Assembly (NCBI GenBank): GCA_007922225.1
Contig: ML679989.1
Coordinates: 19,799,570-19,863,569, forward strand
Origin: Emydura subglobosa
Taxonomy: Eukaryota > Chordata > Testudines > Chelidae
Length of the DNA stretch: 64,000 nt
Reading direction: 5' to 3'
The position numbers were made by a program, and so were the translations under genes. How positions within the stretch are numbered: the stretch's first letter is position 1; each line of letters opens with the position of its first letter. Under the pieces are notes generated by a model. It had not been told where the DNA came from, did no database searches, and worked only from the letters and a program-made list of their open reading frames with translations. Below are positions 1 through 11,455 of this stretch, in pieces.

Positions 1-489
1 CCCTTTCTAATTGTTCAGCTGGGTGCTGAGTTTCCATTGGTGTGCACACACGAGCAGCTTCCAAAAAGGTCTGACTCTATCCACGTGGGAACAACTCCAG
101 GCTCAGGAAGAAATTCTGAGAGGAAGGCAGGGGTGTGCCTGTTTCTCTTTCATTCCCCTCAACTGCTGACTAGAATTGCATAGATGCCCTTCTTGGACCC
201 CCTGTGATTTGCTGAACATTATCAGTATTCTTGCAATTCTGCATCAGTTTAGTTCAACACCTACACCCATCAAAATCCTGCTGGCTAACCACTGCAGCAT
301 GCTGTTCCAGCTTGCTTGAAATGAGTGAGTTTTGTGACCACTGGTTTCATTCACTTGCAGTGCCTCTATTAGCTACTTCATATCCCAGAGTTTCTTAGTT
401 TTCCCGTTTCTTTCTTCCCATCACTTCCCATTCACCGAGGTCCAGAACTAGGAATCTCCCCTAGCTTATTGTGACTTTTTAAAATATGA
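1..489. other. unassigned non-coding DNA
   Basis: I recognise no coding, RNA or repeat feature here. The composition is mixed, slightly AT-rich, and reading frames are short and stop-broken. Confidence 0.5.
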
Positions 490-575
490 GCTTCTAGGGT
501 CAATTTTTTTAGGTATTTAGGTAACTAAAGATGCAGATAGGTGCCTAGTGGGATTTTCAGGCTCATACCATTGAT
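490..575 (+). repeat. short interspersed repeat, TAGGTATTTAGG/CAGATAGGTGCC family
   Basis: The segment carries AGGTATTTAGGTAACTAAAG followed by ATGCAGATAGGTGCC and GGATTTTCAGG. The same order of words recurs at about 36,545-36,625, so two diverged copies of one dispersed element lie in this window. I remember similar text as common in turtle DNA. The class (SINE or MITE) is not visible. Confidence 0.5.
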
Positions 576-1555
576 AACCTGTCTCTTCATCAGGACTGCT
601 CCCTTTATTGTGATTCCAAAAGGGAATGCCACTAATAGGTCAGACCTCCCCAGTGATGTGTCCTACCACATGCTCCATGGTGCCCTGTGGTCTAGCATTA
701 TTTACCAGAACTGCCATGTGGGTAGGATTTGCTTCCATCCTTTAAGATGTTGTTACATCCATGGCCACATTGTCTGAGATCTCTCCGTAGAGGCTTCTTC
801 AGGGGTCACAGAAGCCAGGTGTCACCCCCAAATTAGTACAGAGCTATGCCAAGAAACATTCACTCACTCTGCAGCCAGCAAAATAACTCTGTCCCATCAT
901 CATTATCCAGACAAAACAATGAGGTGTAAACAGCTGCTTTCCTGTAACCCTAACCGGAAATCTATGATACCATTGCAGTCTCTTTTCAATGGGGGCTGTT
1001 GGTTTTCCTTGGTGTATGTTATGAAGATGTTTCTTCTTCAGTATACAGAATCTGTGTATAAACTGCAGCTTCGTCCAGAAGAGAGAATGCTCCAGACTCC
1101 AGTTTGTTTGCCATGGAGGGATAGATATTTGGTTTGGCTGTTGGAGTTCATGATGTGTGTGTATAGGGGGGTGGGAGCATAGTTTCCATACAGGCAGGAA
1201 ACCAATGTAATAACTGCAGCTGAAGTGGACAAAAACTAATTGTTTCCAAAACTAGTTGACAAACTTTGCCTCGCCACATATTGCAAATGCACCTGTGACC
1301 TCAAGCAACAAAACAGGGAAATATAAAAGGGATGCATTTCCCAAAGCATCATTGAAAGGGGGCAGCAGAGAAAAATAAAATGAGCAAGGCAGGAAGACTG
1401 TGTGGCCCAGGGAGGAGACAGCATCCTGCAGCAGTGGTGTGGGGCAAAATGAGAGTTGACTGTGGTGCAGCACGTGGGCAACACTGATCTTTCATCAGGA
1501 GCTTTCAGGGTTTCTCATCCTTCTCCTTAGTGAATATTTGTGCACATCATAATCA
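576..1555. other. unassigned non-coding DNA
   Basis: The open frames here (up to 87 codons) have no recognisable domain, no plausible splice context and overlap one another on both strands. I see no repeat family I can name. Confidence 0.45.
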
Positions 1556-1584
1556 CCCCCCCCCCCCCCCCCCCACACACACAC
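1556..1584. repeat. C19 homopolymer followed by (AC)n
   Basis: Nineteen consecutive C residues (1556-1574) run directly into about five AC units. The minus strand is therefore a G19 tract, which can form a G-quadruplex. The tract is a likely place for replication slippage and for assembly or sequencing error. Confidence 0.9.
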
Positions 1585-2199
1585 CGTTTGTCACAATTAA
1601 ACAATTGACAGACAGTGCTACGGAGAAGCAGTGCGGGGGGAGGGCTGTGATGAGGCTTAGAAGTGGAATACTGCTCTTCAGGCTTTGAGGAGTATTGGCA
1701 AAGGCATCCCATGAGTGAAACAGCAGGAAGTGCTGCCGCTCAGAACTGAGGTGCACTGGAGACTCAGATAGTAGATGGCATAGTGATGTCATGTCCTAAG
1801 TCTTGAACCCAGGCCTGGACGTGCCCAGTCAGATACCACAGCCTGGTCTTCACCCCATGTCTGCCAAAACCTGGGGGGCCAAGAAACTAGTAGAACTACA
1901 GTTTCAGCCAATGCACCACGCACAGGAGTCCTGATTGGAGGATGGACTGGCTCCTCTCATTGGGCCAACCACACTATTCAAGCCAGAAGGACACAGGAAA
2001 TTGAGCAATAAGGTGACTTCCTGTTCTGGCTGCATTGGCCTTGCTTCCTGCACCCAAACCTGCTCCTGCCTCAACCCTGCTTTCACTCCTGTTCCCACCA
2101 TGCTTCTGCTCAGTGCTTATCCTTGCCTCATCTCCAGTTCCTGCCCTTTCCTGGATTTCACCATCAAAGACCAGTCCTGGCTCTCACCCCAGCCTCTGA
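1585..2199. other. unassigned non-coding DNA
   Basis: No recognisable feature. The right half grades into a pyrimidine-rich stretch. Confidence 0.45.
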
Positions 2200-2390
2200 C
2201 TCTGGCTTGATCCTTGGCTCTGCCATTTGGTATCCGACCTCAGCTCTCACCCTCAGCTTCAATTCCTGGCTCCGGTAATCGGCAGTTGACGCTGGTGCTG
2301 ACCCCTGGCATTGTTCCCTAATCTGGCTGCCTGCTCCATCCACTAGACCTGACTCCTGCTCTGACTTCTTGGGCCAGACTGTTTATATCC
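2200..2390. repeat. pyrimidine-rich degenerate tandem-like tract
   Basis: CTGACTC, CTCTGGCT, CTGGCTC and CCTGACTCCTG-like words recur every 20-40 bases in one strand, giving a CT-rich, minisatellite-like texture without a fixed period. It could be a decayed GC-rich tandem repeat or the interior of an interspersed element. I cannot separate these by eye. Confidence 0.35.
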
Positions 2391-5300
2391 CAGTCCATAT
2401 CAGGGAAGCCATGATTGGGATGTACTGTGAGAGATGCAGTGGGAGCCCAGGACTGGCATAGTGGGGTGTGGTTTTATCAGAACTGATGTGCACTGTCTGT
2501 ACTGCACGGTGGAGAAAACGTGTCCAGAAAACATCTGGTTCGAGTCAGGGCCATTAGTCCTTCTTCATCATCTGTCAGTATTAAATATACTCACAAAGTA
2601 AAGACAAGAACCCTTTCAACAGAAACCCCAGCCGTCTTTCCTCACAAACTCCCATTAATCCAGAGCCTGCCTACTCCGCATTAGTCACTGCTAGTGTGTT
2701 TTGAGGAATGAGGGAAACCAACTCCTGTGCCTTTCAGTAACTCGCCCCGGGTGAGATCAAAGGGCTACTTGGCAATTTGGAGAGGAAGCTTCTCTGCCCC
2801 TGGGTCTGGATGAGGACATGGATGTGAGTGAAGGGTGGAAACAGGAATGTTTCTTTCTGTGTGGCTCACATTTTTTTCTTGTGAGTTGCTGCATTCTTCA
2901 CATTCCCCATACGTCTAGCTTGAGTTCCTGCACGTGTCATCCCCACCTCCCACGCCGCAGCAAGCCGTACCTCTCTAAGAGGCTGCCCTGGGATACAAAT
3001 GATCTCCAGGGAGGGTTTCAGGTTCTTATGAGGAAAGACTAAAGGCAAGATGGCATCGACAGAAGAGCTGTGCCAGCACTCCCTACAATGTGTGCTAACT
3101 CAGGCCTCTGCACCGAGTGCTTGTGTCCTTTGCTGCCCTTGGGAAGTGCATGAATAGCTACTTGTCTGTCCATCCTGCCTGTCAGAGGTCTTGACCCTGG
3201 CTGTGGGCAGGTACAGTGCTAAGCATGGCCAGTGGCTTTACTCCTACCTTCAGCTGATTATCTGAAATGTTTCCAGGCGCAATGGGTGTGAAGGAACCGC
3301 AGAGAGACTAGAAATCAGGCTGTGTTTGTCCAGCACTGCCCCCAGAATTCCAGAGTGGTTTATAGACAATGGCTCCCCTATTTCAATCTCTGTGACTTCT
3401 TTTCCTGGGGGAGCTGTCTCCCAACACTCCTATTCCCCCTCATTTCCCCTCTGCCATGATTCCCCACCAGTCACTTTCACAAGTGTCCTGTGAGTCCTGA
3501 GAAGAAGACCCCCGTTTAACCCTTGGGACACACACCACTTCTGAGGTGACAGTGAGCTGGGAATGGGACTGGCCATTTCCTTGGGGTGCTGTGCCGGAGA
3601 AGGACGGGGGGAAGGGGGGTTGTTTGCTGCGAGGTAACTATGGCTCTGGATTCCGGCTTAGTGTCCTGACTGGCTATACACCCTCCAGGATGGAAACCGC
3701 CCCTCTCCCTTTGCCTGCGCTCCCACTGTGCCCCGCCAGCCCATCTGGGGCCCTGCACACACACACACACGCCCATCGGACGTAGGGAACCAGAAGCAGT
3801 GGAGCCCGAGACAGACTCCCTGACTTTGAGCCAATGGCAGCTCCATGCCAAAGCACAGGCCGGAAAAGAGAATGAGGTTCTGCAGCACTTCTGGGAGCAG
3901 CCGGCCATGGCTCCAGTAGGGAGGCTAGTGAGGTAGGAAAGGCCTCATATTACAGAGGGGTGGGGAAAGGAGGGGAGCATAAAGTGTGGGCATTGGCTGC
4001 GTGGCAGGGGCAGGACCAGCATACCCCTCGGTGTCAGTCGCTGAGGTTGAGGGTCCCAGGGCTAATGTCTCTCCAGAACAGTGAGCCGCTTCCCACCTGC
4101 TCATCCTCACAGAGGGAAAGTAGGAAGGGGACACCGCAATTTACGGCCACAGTCACGTCTGCGCCCCTGGGAATTGCACTTTTAGCTGTGCAGCCACAGC
4201 CTCGATTAAAGTAAATCCCTGTGGTGGAGAGGAGACTAACGAGCTCTCCTGAGCTTGCTCAGCTCTGGCCAGGTGCACCTGTCAGGCTTGCGCCGTCTGG
4301 AGGGGGAGCCTGATGCACCTCAGACAGATCATCTAGGAGCAAGACAGTCACAGGCTGCGCAGACCAGCTACAAAGCAGGGCGCCCCAAGAGGAGGGGCTG
4401 AAGCAGCCCCTGAATAAAGACAATAGACCAGCTGACAAGCCAACCCCCACGATCTGACCCCTGACAGCCTGCCTAAGAGCCAGGCCACCTTTATCTTCCT
4501 CTTCTTTCCCTCTGATTCCCCTTTCTTGCAAGGGAAAGGAGCTTCCTGTTTGTTCGGTTTGGAGAACCCCTCCTGTGTGTGTAAACCTTCAGCCAGGTGA
4601 TGCCAGCCACAACAAGGGGCGGATTCAATCTCTAGAGGTTCCTCTTAACAATACAACCAGCCCCAGCTCACATTCCCCCCCCCCATCTGGGACAATTTAT
4701 CACCACCCTGGGCACCTCTAAGAGGCAATACTTCCCCCCTCCCAAGCGCTGAGACTGTGTGTAACAAAACAGAACTTTTACTAACGTGGGAAGGGAACCA
4801 AGCATTAGTCTGGGCAAACACCACAACCCAATTCAAAAGCATTTGGCCATAGGCAAACCAAGCCTCAGAGTGTGTTGGGCAGTGTCCTTTGCCTCAGTTT
4901 CCCACCTTGCGGTGGGGAAGTCCGACGAATGACTGCAGCCCCCACCCACCGCTGGCTGTCCTGGGTTAGTGAAGAGCCAGAGTTCAGAGGTGCATTCATG
5001 GGGGGTTCACCTCCCACCCGTGGGTGGCCAGGGAGAGGGGGGCATCAAGCAATGTCCCTGCTGCTGCTTCCTCTGCAAGTGGCTCCCAGCTGCCGCTTTC
5101 TCTTTGCCATTGCTCTCTGCACATCCTGCTCTGAGCTCCACCACGTAGCCCAGTTCTTGGTGAGTTCAGCAGGTAGCGGGGCCCTCGCTGCCAGTGCAGT
5201 TCCTGCCTTGTCTTTCACTGCAACGCTGTCCTGGTGCGAAGTCGGAGGCTCAGCCCCGAGACCTGCTCACTAGTGAGGTCAGCTCCGGCAATCACCAACC

Positions 5301-5854
5301 AGAAACAAGGACTCTCAGCTGCGTCTAATCAGCTCTGTCTGTAAACACTGGAGAGGGGCAGGTCAGTGGGCAGCATCCACACCACGAGGTAGAAGCACCG
5401 GTCCCCATTCACTGGGTTTGACATCCTGACCCCTAACAACATTTCATTACCTTGCATTTGAATACTAGTGATTTGTGACCCCAAACCAGCCAAAAGTGAC
5501 TCCGATGGAGAAATTCCCTTGCTCTCCCAAGGTGTTGCAGGACTGGGACATGGATAGAAGCCTACTGTGGTAAACTCCATCTCGATAAGATGAACATGGT
5601 GCTAATTGGTAGAGACAACATTTTGAGCATCTGGTGAGCTCTGACTGCTCCTTCCATTGTGGGCATCTGCCCACCCATTGTCAGTGTGATTTTCAATCTT
5701 GGCCTCTCTCACTAGATTTATCTCTGTTCCTGGGTTCCCAGTTAGCAACAATGGCCAGAAATGCTTCGTTTCATCTTTAGCTACCCTGGAGATTGTGTCC
5801 TTTCCATACCGATGCAGAGCTTCTTGCAGTCATTCAGACATCCAAGATCTTGTT
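2391..5854. other. unassigned non-coding DNA with small simple repeats
   Basis: No gene or named repeat is recognised over this 3.4-kb stretch. It contains a (CA)n run at 3756-3770 and a C10 run at 4675-4684. Overlapping frames of up to 133 codons (4872-5273 plus, 3516-3908 minus) are low-complexity and lack any domain, so I do not call them. Parts of 4.57-5.35 kb have the texture of a decayed LTR retroelement, but I see no termini. Confidence 0.4.
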
Positions 5855-5856
5855 AA

Positions 5857-6055
5857 ATTATGGCCAGAAGCTCTACCTCGAACTAACCAGAAAGGCCACT
5901 CAAAGGCTTCAGATAGTGCAGAATGCAGCTGCATGCCTCCTGATCAAGGTGATTTCAGCAACAAGATAACACATCTGTGCTCTGCACTGACTGCCAGTCA
6001 CCTCTGGGAGAAGTTACAAGTGCTGGGCCATGGCCCCCATGCAGTATCTCCAGGG
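5857..6055 (+). mobile_element. L2-like LINE fragment (RT C-terminal region)
   Basis: Translated in pieces, the plus strand gives RLQIVQNAAA followed by a short leucine-rich run, then HICALH.LPV. This is the characteristic order at the end of the reverse-transcriptase ORF of L2/Rex-type LINEs, where the QNAAARLL box precedes an ALHWLPV box. Only about 200 bp survive, with a stop inside ALH*LPV. It is a short, non-functional 5'- and 3'-truncated remnant. L2 versus Rex1 cannot be settled by eye. Confidence 0.6.
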
Positions 6056-6339
6056 TAAGTCGCACTGAGTGTGATGTCTAAGGACCCTAGCCTGAGGCAG
6101 GCAGGGATCTGTGTGTGTGACACACCTTACACAACTGGGTTCTTCGTCTGATCCCGAACACATTCAGTAAGTGCTGCATTTAGTCCGAGCTTCTTGCTAG
6201 CTGCTGGATTCAATAGCAGTTAGTCTAGCGGCCAGGTTTTCCTAGTTGATATCTGTCTTGTAAACAGGTGGTCCTGGAGGTGTCATGAAGTACTATTAGT
6301 TTCCTTTACCGGGGATAATGTTTTTACTGACTTCTTAGC
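6056..6339. other. unassigned non-coding DNA
   Basis: Nothing recognisable between the LINE fragment and the candidate LTR. Confidence 0.4.
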
Positions 6340-6932
6340 CATGTTAAGTGCCTCCAGATACTACAGGATGGGTGTTATATTCATAGTGTCTGTAATGATA
6401 GTGTTGATCCTTTTGATTCAAACAGCTAGTCCCAGTTTGGGGCCCTGGGGATATTCCAGCTGGAAGTAGAAATTGGTGATAATCAGGTATTTTCTTTGAT
6501 TCAGGTTGTTTATTTACAAGACATGTACAAAGCCCTGGGTCTCTGAACACAGAAGGAATCCAAAATCAAAAGACCTATTTCTTATCTTAGGACCCTAAGC
6601 CTCTTTAGCCAACACCAGACCCCAAAGTTTTCCCTCTAGCTTTTTCCAGGGTCAGCCTGTGCTTACAGGCTCCTGCTTGGTTTTTCTTGCCTCGTCTTTC
6701 TCTGCCTCTTTCTCTGTTCTCATGTCACCTGTGTTCCCTCCCACTCCTTCTCCAGCACACATCTACCCAGAACAATACTCAGCCCAAAAGTTTCTTGGCA
6801 GGTTCACACACAGCTTTTGTCTTAAGTGGATCTTATATTTACAGTTATGCTAATAGGTTTGAACTCACCCTCTAATCGACCTCAATTGGACTTTAACCCA
6901 ACCCCTAACAAGGTTTCACCCAGCTCATAACA
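6340..6932 (-). mobile_element. candidate solo LTR (minus strand)
   Basis: Read on the minus strand, the block starts TGTTATGAGCTGGG at 6932. It carries a TATA-like AATATAAGAT near 6833 and an AATAAA at 6514-6509, and may end ...CTTAACA near 6343. That gives TG...CA termini about 590 bp apart with promoter and polyadenylation signals in LTR order. No target-site duplication is evident and no internal retroviral or Gypsy coding region is attached. It could be an unrelated repeat. Confidence 0.35.
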
Positions 6933-8130
6933 ATAATAAATAATACTACAGTGTTCTGAGCAGACTAACTAGTCTGTATTAAAAGAGCAGTCTGCAAGTG
7001 TGGGTGTAAATTTCACATGTGGGCATAGTGTACATAACAGTTCTATTTCAGTCCCATTGATACAGCCCGACCCCCATACCTTTCCAGGATGAATGCCCAT
7101 TTTAAAAAAAAGAACATCTGCTACATGAAAATCAGAACATTGCAGCCGTAAATAGCAACAGAATAGGACTCGTTAAGCTAATGAGACTTTGTGCAAAATA
7201 ATGGGAGCTTTAAAAAAAAAAAAAAAAGCAATGGGTTTAAAAGTGAGATGAAAGGTTAAGTCGAACACAGACTGATCTTTTGCAAAGAATGGATAGGTAG
7301 CAGCCAAGATGTGTTTAAAAATTATCTTCACCTTTTGGAAGAATAAAACACATTAGCATTGGATCTAATAGCAAGCTGGGTTTGATCGCAAATGTAACAG
7401 AGACAGCCTACTGCTCACATTCTGGATTGAGTCTAACTTTGTTCATAAATGACCAAAATCTGTTTTCCTGGGGGGTAAGTCTTGGGAAATTGTTAGTGCT
7501 CATGAACATAAAAAACAAACAGCACTGGCCACAGCTGTCTAGGAGACATCTACTGCTGTACCCTCTGCTGTCCTGGTCTTGTGATGTCTCCTGGGCAGAG
7601 GTGCCACTCATTCAAAATTAATTAGGCCCAGATTGGAAGAGGTATAAAAGGTTGCACTATGCTCGTTCCTGCATGGAATCCCTCTGATGGTCTCTGTGCA
7701 ATACTAAGGATCCATGCTCACAGATCCCTGTGGAGGATCAGGACCTGTCTTTATAACCTGCTCAGAGGTGTGGGATCATTACAATGTTACAAACAGATTG
7801 GGACATAGAAGAAAAATTGTTTAGTGGACAGTCTTGAGACAAGGTGCTCTGGCCCAGCTACCAGAAGTGGCCCCTCTAGTTTTGGAGGCCTACCTTCAGA
7901 TACTTTAAGCCAAATTTTCAGACATACTTGGGATGTGCAGAAACAGGGTACTTCAGCACCTGTCAGGCTTAACCCATCCACGCACTGTACAAAAATAAAT
8001 TAAAAATAGAGAGAGGTTTTGAAAGACGATGATCCCATCAACCAAGAAGATAGCAGATCAGAAACAGTTAACTACCCCTTTCCCGCAGACTAACTCAAAC
8101 CAAGAGCACATGAGATCTGGCTACTCTTGT
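6933..8130. other. unassigned non-coding DNA with an A16 tract
   Basis: An A16 tract lies at 7212-7227, possibly the tail of an old retroposed sequence on the plus strand, but the sequence upstream of it is not a repeat I can name. No other feature is recognised. Confidence 0.4.
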
Positions 8131-8262
8131 CGATTCTCCATCTGTGTGACTTCGGCCAAGTGATTTCCTCACTCTGTGCTTTGGTTTCCACATCTATACA
8201 ATGGAGATAATGATGCTGAGCCCCCTTTATAAAACTCTTTGGTACATCTTTACTTCTTCCTC
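8131..8262 (+). mobile_element. MIR-type (CORE) SINE fragment
   Basis: The order CTGTGTGACTTCGG, CAAGTGATTTCCTCACTCTGTG, TTTCCACATCTATACAATGGAGATAATGATG and CTTTGGTACATC follows the MIR body: TGTGACCTTGGGCAAG, then CTCAGTTTCCTCATCTGTAAAATGGGGATAATAATA. The tRNA-derived head is missing or too diverged to see. MIRs are ancient amniote tRNA-derived SINEs, and this is a fossil copy. Confidence 0.75.
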
Positions 8263-8939
8263 TGAATCAGCTCATGCTCCAACCAGCTGGATTTAATATA
8301 CAGATCAGATCCCTGGAGACAAAGAGCTTTTTCTGGCAGTTTTAACTTAATCTCCTTTTTAGAATGTTAATTTAAAAGCAAAATCATATTGAACTTAAGA
8401 AATTCATGGCCACGGTGCAGAGATTTCCAGATACTTCCATTTTAGATGCCTTCTTTGGAATGAATGGGTCCAATACCGCTGAAATCAAGAGTGGAGAATT
8501 TTTCTGCAAGAGGAATTCAAGACTTTGAATTACTGTAAATGTTTGGCTTTAGGGACACTCAAGGTAAACATTAGCTTTAACTTTCTACTGGTCAATATTT
8601 ACTTCTTGAGTCTGTAAGCCTTGATTTTTCATTTCAACCGAAGTCCATGTTTGCTTAAACAGCAAAGATCCTGTTTTCAAACAAATGTTCCTATTAATAG
8701 AAAACGAGGGAAGATTAGTAAGTGTATTCTAAACAAGCATCTTATTTGTTTCTTTCCATGAGACTTCCACTTCTTTTTCTACTTTCATTACACAATGTAC
8801 CTCCGCAACACACATGGACGTTGGTTTTCAGCAAGAAGCTCATCATTTAATTAAGCAAGACCACAAACCCAAGCTAAAGCATAGAGAAGTCCCAAGAACC
8901 ATCTCCTCTCTTTTCCAAGCTCTGTAGCCATAGTAACTG
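8263..8939. other. unassigned non-coding DNA
   Basis: AT-rich sequence with no recognised gene or repeat. Confidence 0.4.
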
Positions 8940-9065
8940 GAATGGTTGAGTGGTTACAATGTGGGCTTTATACTCCGATGGGCACATGCCTGTGAGTTTG
9001 AGTCCAAAGTTGGGTACCTGGGCTAGGATCACCTCTCAGATGAGGGAACTACTGATTCAGTTTCT
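8940..9065 (+). mobile_element. tRNA(Ser/Leu)-like SINE head or tRNA pseudogene
   Basis: TGGTTGAGTGGTTACAATG resembles the D-arm/A-box of a class II tRNA (TGGCCGAGTGGTTAAGGC). GTGAGTTTGAGTCC about 40 bases downstream resembles a B box. The acceptor stem does not pair and the B box is off consensus, so a working tRNA gene is excluded. A second tRNA-like head on the same strand lies near 9,393. Confidence 0.5.
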
Positions 9066-9392
9066 GAGACTTAAACCAGGTTTCCTTAACAAATGTACTA
9101 ACACCAGTAGTCAAGCTACTGAAACAAAGATGGCAGTGGTTTGTAGGGAGAGAAAACATCCACAAGGACGTATCAGACTTAGGCTCTCAAAACTCCAGCA
9201 TACTCCCTGTATTCTTAACATCTGAGCTACAAGGTATTCTGCATCACTTTCCAAGATGACTTGATGCTAATCATTTCTTATTAAAGTGACTGCCATGGTG
9301 GCGAGCACAGCCTGCAAACTGAACTGTGACAGTGGAGAGGTCTCCTGTTCATCTCTTGTCAATGAAAACTCACCTGGTAACCACAAAGGTGG

Positions 9393-9470
9393 AGTGATCT
9401 AAGGCACTGGACAGTAGCACCAATGAACAAGTGTCTGACTTGGATTCCGTTTATGGTAACTGGTACTTTT
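9393..9470 (+). mobile_element. tRNA(Leu)-like SINE head or tRNA pseudogene
   Basis: GGAGTGATCTAAGGCACTGG closely follows the tRNA-Leu A-box region (CCGAGCGGTCTAAGGCGCTGG), and GACTTGGATTCCG sits where the B box should be. No acceptor stem or intact T-loop is visible. It is either a tRNA-Leu-derived SINE or a lone pseudogene. Confidence 0.45.
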
Positions 9471-9539
9471 TGCCCTACCTGATGAATGAAAGTGCTTCTA
9501 TAAAGTACACACATTTCATATAATTGAAGCAGCTATGTC

Positions 9540-10815
9540 TACATCATACACGACCCGGGCACTGTTCATGTTTCCACTATTTGATTCCTTTTTCTTTTTC
9601 ACATTGTGAAAGAGCTCTCGATTGAGCCATATTGGCCTCTTACTCTTCTTCCTACCTCTCTTTCTCCTAGAGATAGCTTGCTCTTGTGCCTTTAATGTTT
9701 TCTCTTTGAGAAACTGCCAGTTCTTCTGAATTCCTTTTCCCCACAGATATTCTTCCTATGGAACCTTATCTACCAGTTCTCTACATTTGTTAATCTGCTT
9801 TTTGGAAGCTCATTGTTCTTGTTATGTTGCCCTCACTCCTCCTTCCTTTCCTTAGAATAATGAAATCATCATTTCATGATCACTTTCACCCAAGTTCCCT
9901 CCTACCGTCAGATTCAAAACCAATTCCTCCCTGTTAGTCAGAATCTAGCCTAAAATGGTTGTCCTTCTGGTTACTATTTCCACTGTCTGGAACAAGAAGT
10001 TGTCCCCATCACATTCCAAGAACTTATTTTTTACTTTACTTTTACTGTTTTGCTGTATTGCTTTTTCAACAGATGTCTGGGTAGTTAAAGTCCCCTATTG
10101 GTGCTAGGTATTATGTTTTCAATATGTCAAATTACTCTAGAAATGCCTCATCCATCTTATCTTCCTAATTTGGTGGTCTATAGAAGACCCCTTCCACGTA
10201 GTCACTCCTGGTTCCCCTCCCTTCCTCAGACTTTCAAACAGTCAGCCTCACTTCCTTCCAGACCTCAGAACAAAGGTATATATTCCTGATGTACAATGTA
10301 ACCCCTTCTCCCTTTTTCCTTGCCTGTACTTTCTGAACAAACCATACCCCTCTGTACCAGTACTCTACTCATGAGATTTATCCCACCAAGTTTGTGATAC
10401 CAGTTAAGTCATAATTTAGCTTGTGTAGAAAGACTTCCTCTTCACGCCCCAGACTCGTTGCATTTGTGGACAGACATCACAGATGTTGAGCAGATTCCCC
10501 CCTCCATATTCTCTTGTTGCTCCTAAGACCTTATTATAATCGTCCATGTCACCCCTCCCCAACATCTATTCCTCTGTCAAGGTCACATTTTGTATAGCTG
10601 CCTGTAGGCTTTTGTCACCTGCCCCCTTTGAACCTAGTTTGAAGTCCTCCTCATTAGGTTGGCAAGTTGGTGTCCAAAGAGGCTTTCTCTTTTCTTGTCC
10701 ATGTGCATCCCATTTCTTCCAGAAGTCCTCCTTCACAGAACAGCGTCCCATGGGCAATGAAGCCAAAGTTCTCATGTTAACACCATATTGGAGGTAGCTG
10801 TTATGCATTATCTAA
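9540..10815 (-). mobile_element. CR1 LINE 5' fragment: 5' UTR and endonuclease region
   Basis: On the minus strand the segment opens (10,800 downward) with a CR1-type 5' UTR, including TTCAAACTAGGTTCAAAGG and GGGGCAGGTGACAAAAGCC. It then runs into an endonuclease-like reading broken by stops and frameshifts. Recognisable pieces are YRPPN near 10,180, FLECDGDNF near 10,015 and SDHEMM near 9,870, in the order found in CR1 ORF2 apurinic endonucleases. The fragment stops within or just after the endonuclease, so the RT and 3' end are absent. A piece holding the 5' end without the 3' end is unusual for CR1, whose copies are normally 5'-truncated. Confidence 0.7.
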
Positions 10816-10834
10816 TTTTTTTCGGAAAAAGAAA

Positions 10835-10996
10835 GCATGTTTCATTAAAAGATGCATTGCCATCCACAGTCAAGTTACTTAAACAGCCAAGAAAGACAGT
10901 GGTTTTCCAAGAAAGGGAAGCTTTCAAAATGCTGCAGTGGGATCTGAACTTGCAACCGCTGGGTTAGAAGAATACTGCTCTAACTCTTGCAGGAGA
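10835..10996 (-). mobile_element. tRNA-derived SINE (copy 1 of 3)
   Basis: The minus strand reads GAGGCTCTCTCCTGCAAGAG, TTAGAGCAGTATTC, CCAGCGGTTGCAAGTTC and AGATCCCA: a tRNA-like A box, an anticodon-arm region and a B box in order. The unrelated body begins with GGAAAACCACTGTC. Similar head-plus-GGAAAACCA junctions occur at 11,250-11,376 and 12,995-13,083 in the same orientation, so these are three copies of one family. Confidence 0.65.
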
Positions 10997-11084
10997 GAGC
11001 CTCAAAAGTCACTGCTAGCCCTCAGAAAAGGGCATAGAGAGGACTGCAGAGGAGTCAAGCTGGGCCTGCAAATCTGAACCACAA

Positions 11085-11376
11085 CCTTGCAGAATGTCAA
11101 GCTTTTTTTAAATCTGTTTTTGCAAGACTTGAAATGGCAACTACAGTTACTGAGCGGGTGAGGTGTTGAGCTCAGGGAGGCAAAAATTTTGGATAAATAA
11201 GTAGGTGTCTCTAAGATAACACCATGGACAACCAGGTTGCTTATACAAACCACAAGGACTATGGTTTTCCAATAAAGGGTGCCTTTCATAAGCCCCCAGG
11301 AAAATTTAAACTCAAAGCCACTCATTTAAAAAGCCAGCACTCTAAATACTCAGCTATGGAGCCTGAGGCCAGTCTT
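11085..11376 (-). mobile_element. tRNA-derived SINE (copy 2 of 3)
   Basis: The minus strand starts GGCTCCATAGCTGAGTATTT, then TAGAGTGCTGGC, and GTGGCTTTGAGTTTAAATTT as a drifted B box. It enters the shared body at GGAAAACCATAG. The A box (ATAGCTGAG...TTAGAGTGCTG) is the clearest in this family. Immediately upstream of the head on the minus strand lies the linker described at 11,377-11,455 and then a CR1 3' end. Confidence 0.65.
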
Positions 11377-11455
11377 CCTCATCATTTCTAGAAACAATTT
11401 TTCTTAAAGAAATTTGCTATGGAATCAAGCAAGGATTGCAAACCTAAATTTTACA
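11377..11455 (-). repeat. linker shared with the 49.2-kb locus
   Basis: This piece joins the CR1 3' end to the SINE head. It contains TTTTTCTTAAAGAA, then TATGGAATCAAGCAAGGATT and GCAAAC. The corresponding gap at 49,160-49,245 has TTTTTCTTAAAGAA, ATAGAATCCAAGAAGGGTT and ACAAAC in the same order and spacing. See the finding on the composite. Confidence 0.5.

Noticed and set aside
4872..5273. 133-codon plus-strand frame
   Set aside because: A leucine/serine-rich translation of pyrimidine-rich DNA, with no signal peptide logic, domain or exon boundary signals.
8940..9470. Functional tRNA-Ser/tRNA-Leu genes
   Set aside because: No pairing acceptor stem, drifted T-loop and no terminal T-run at the right distance; tRNA-derived repeats or pseudogenes fit better.
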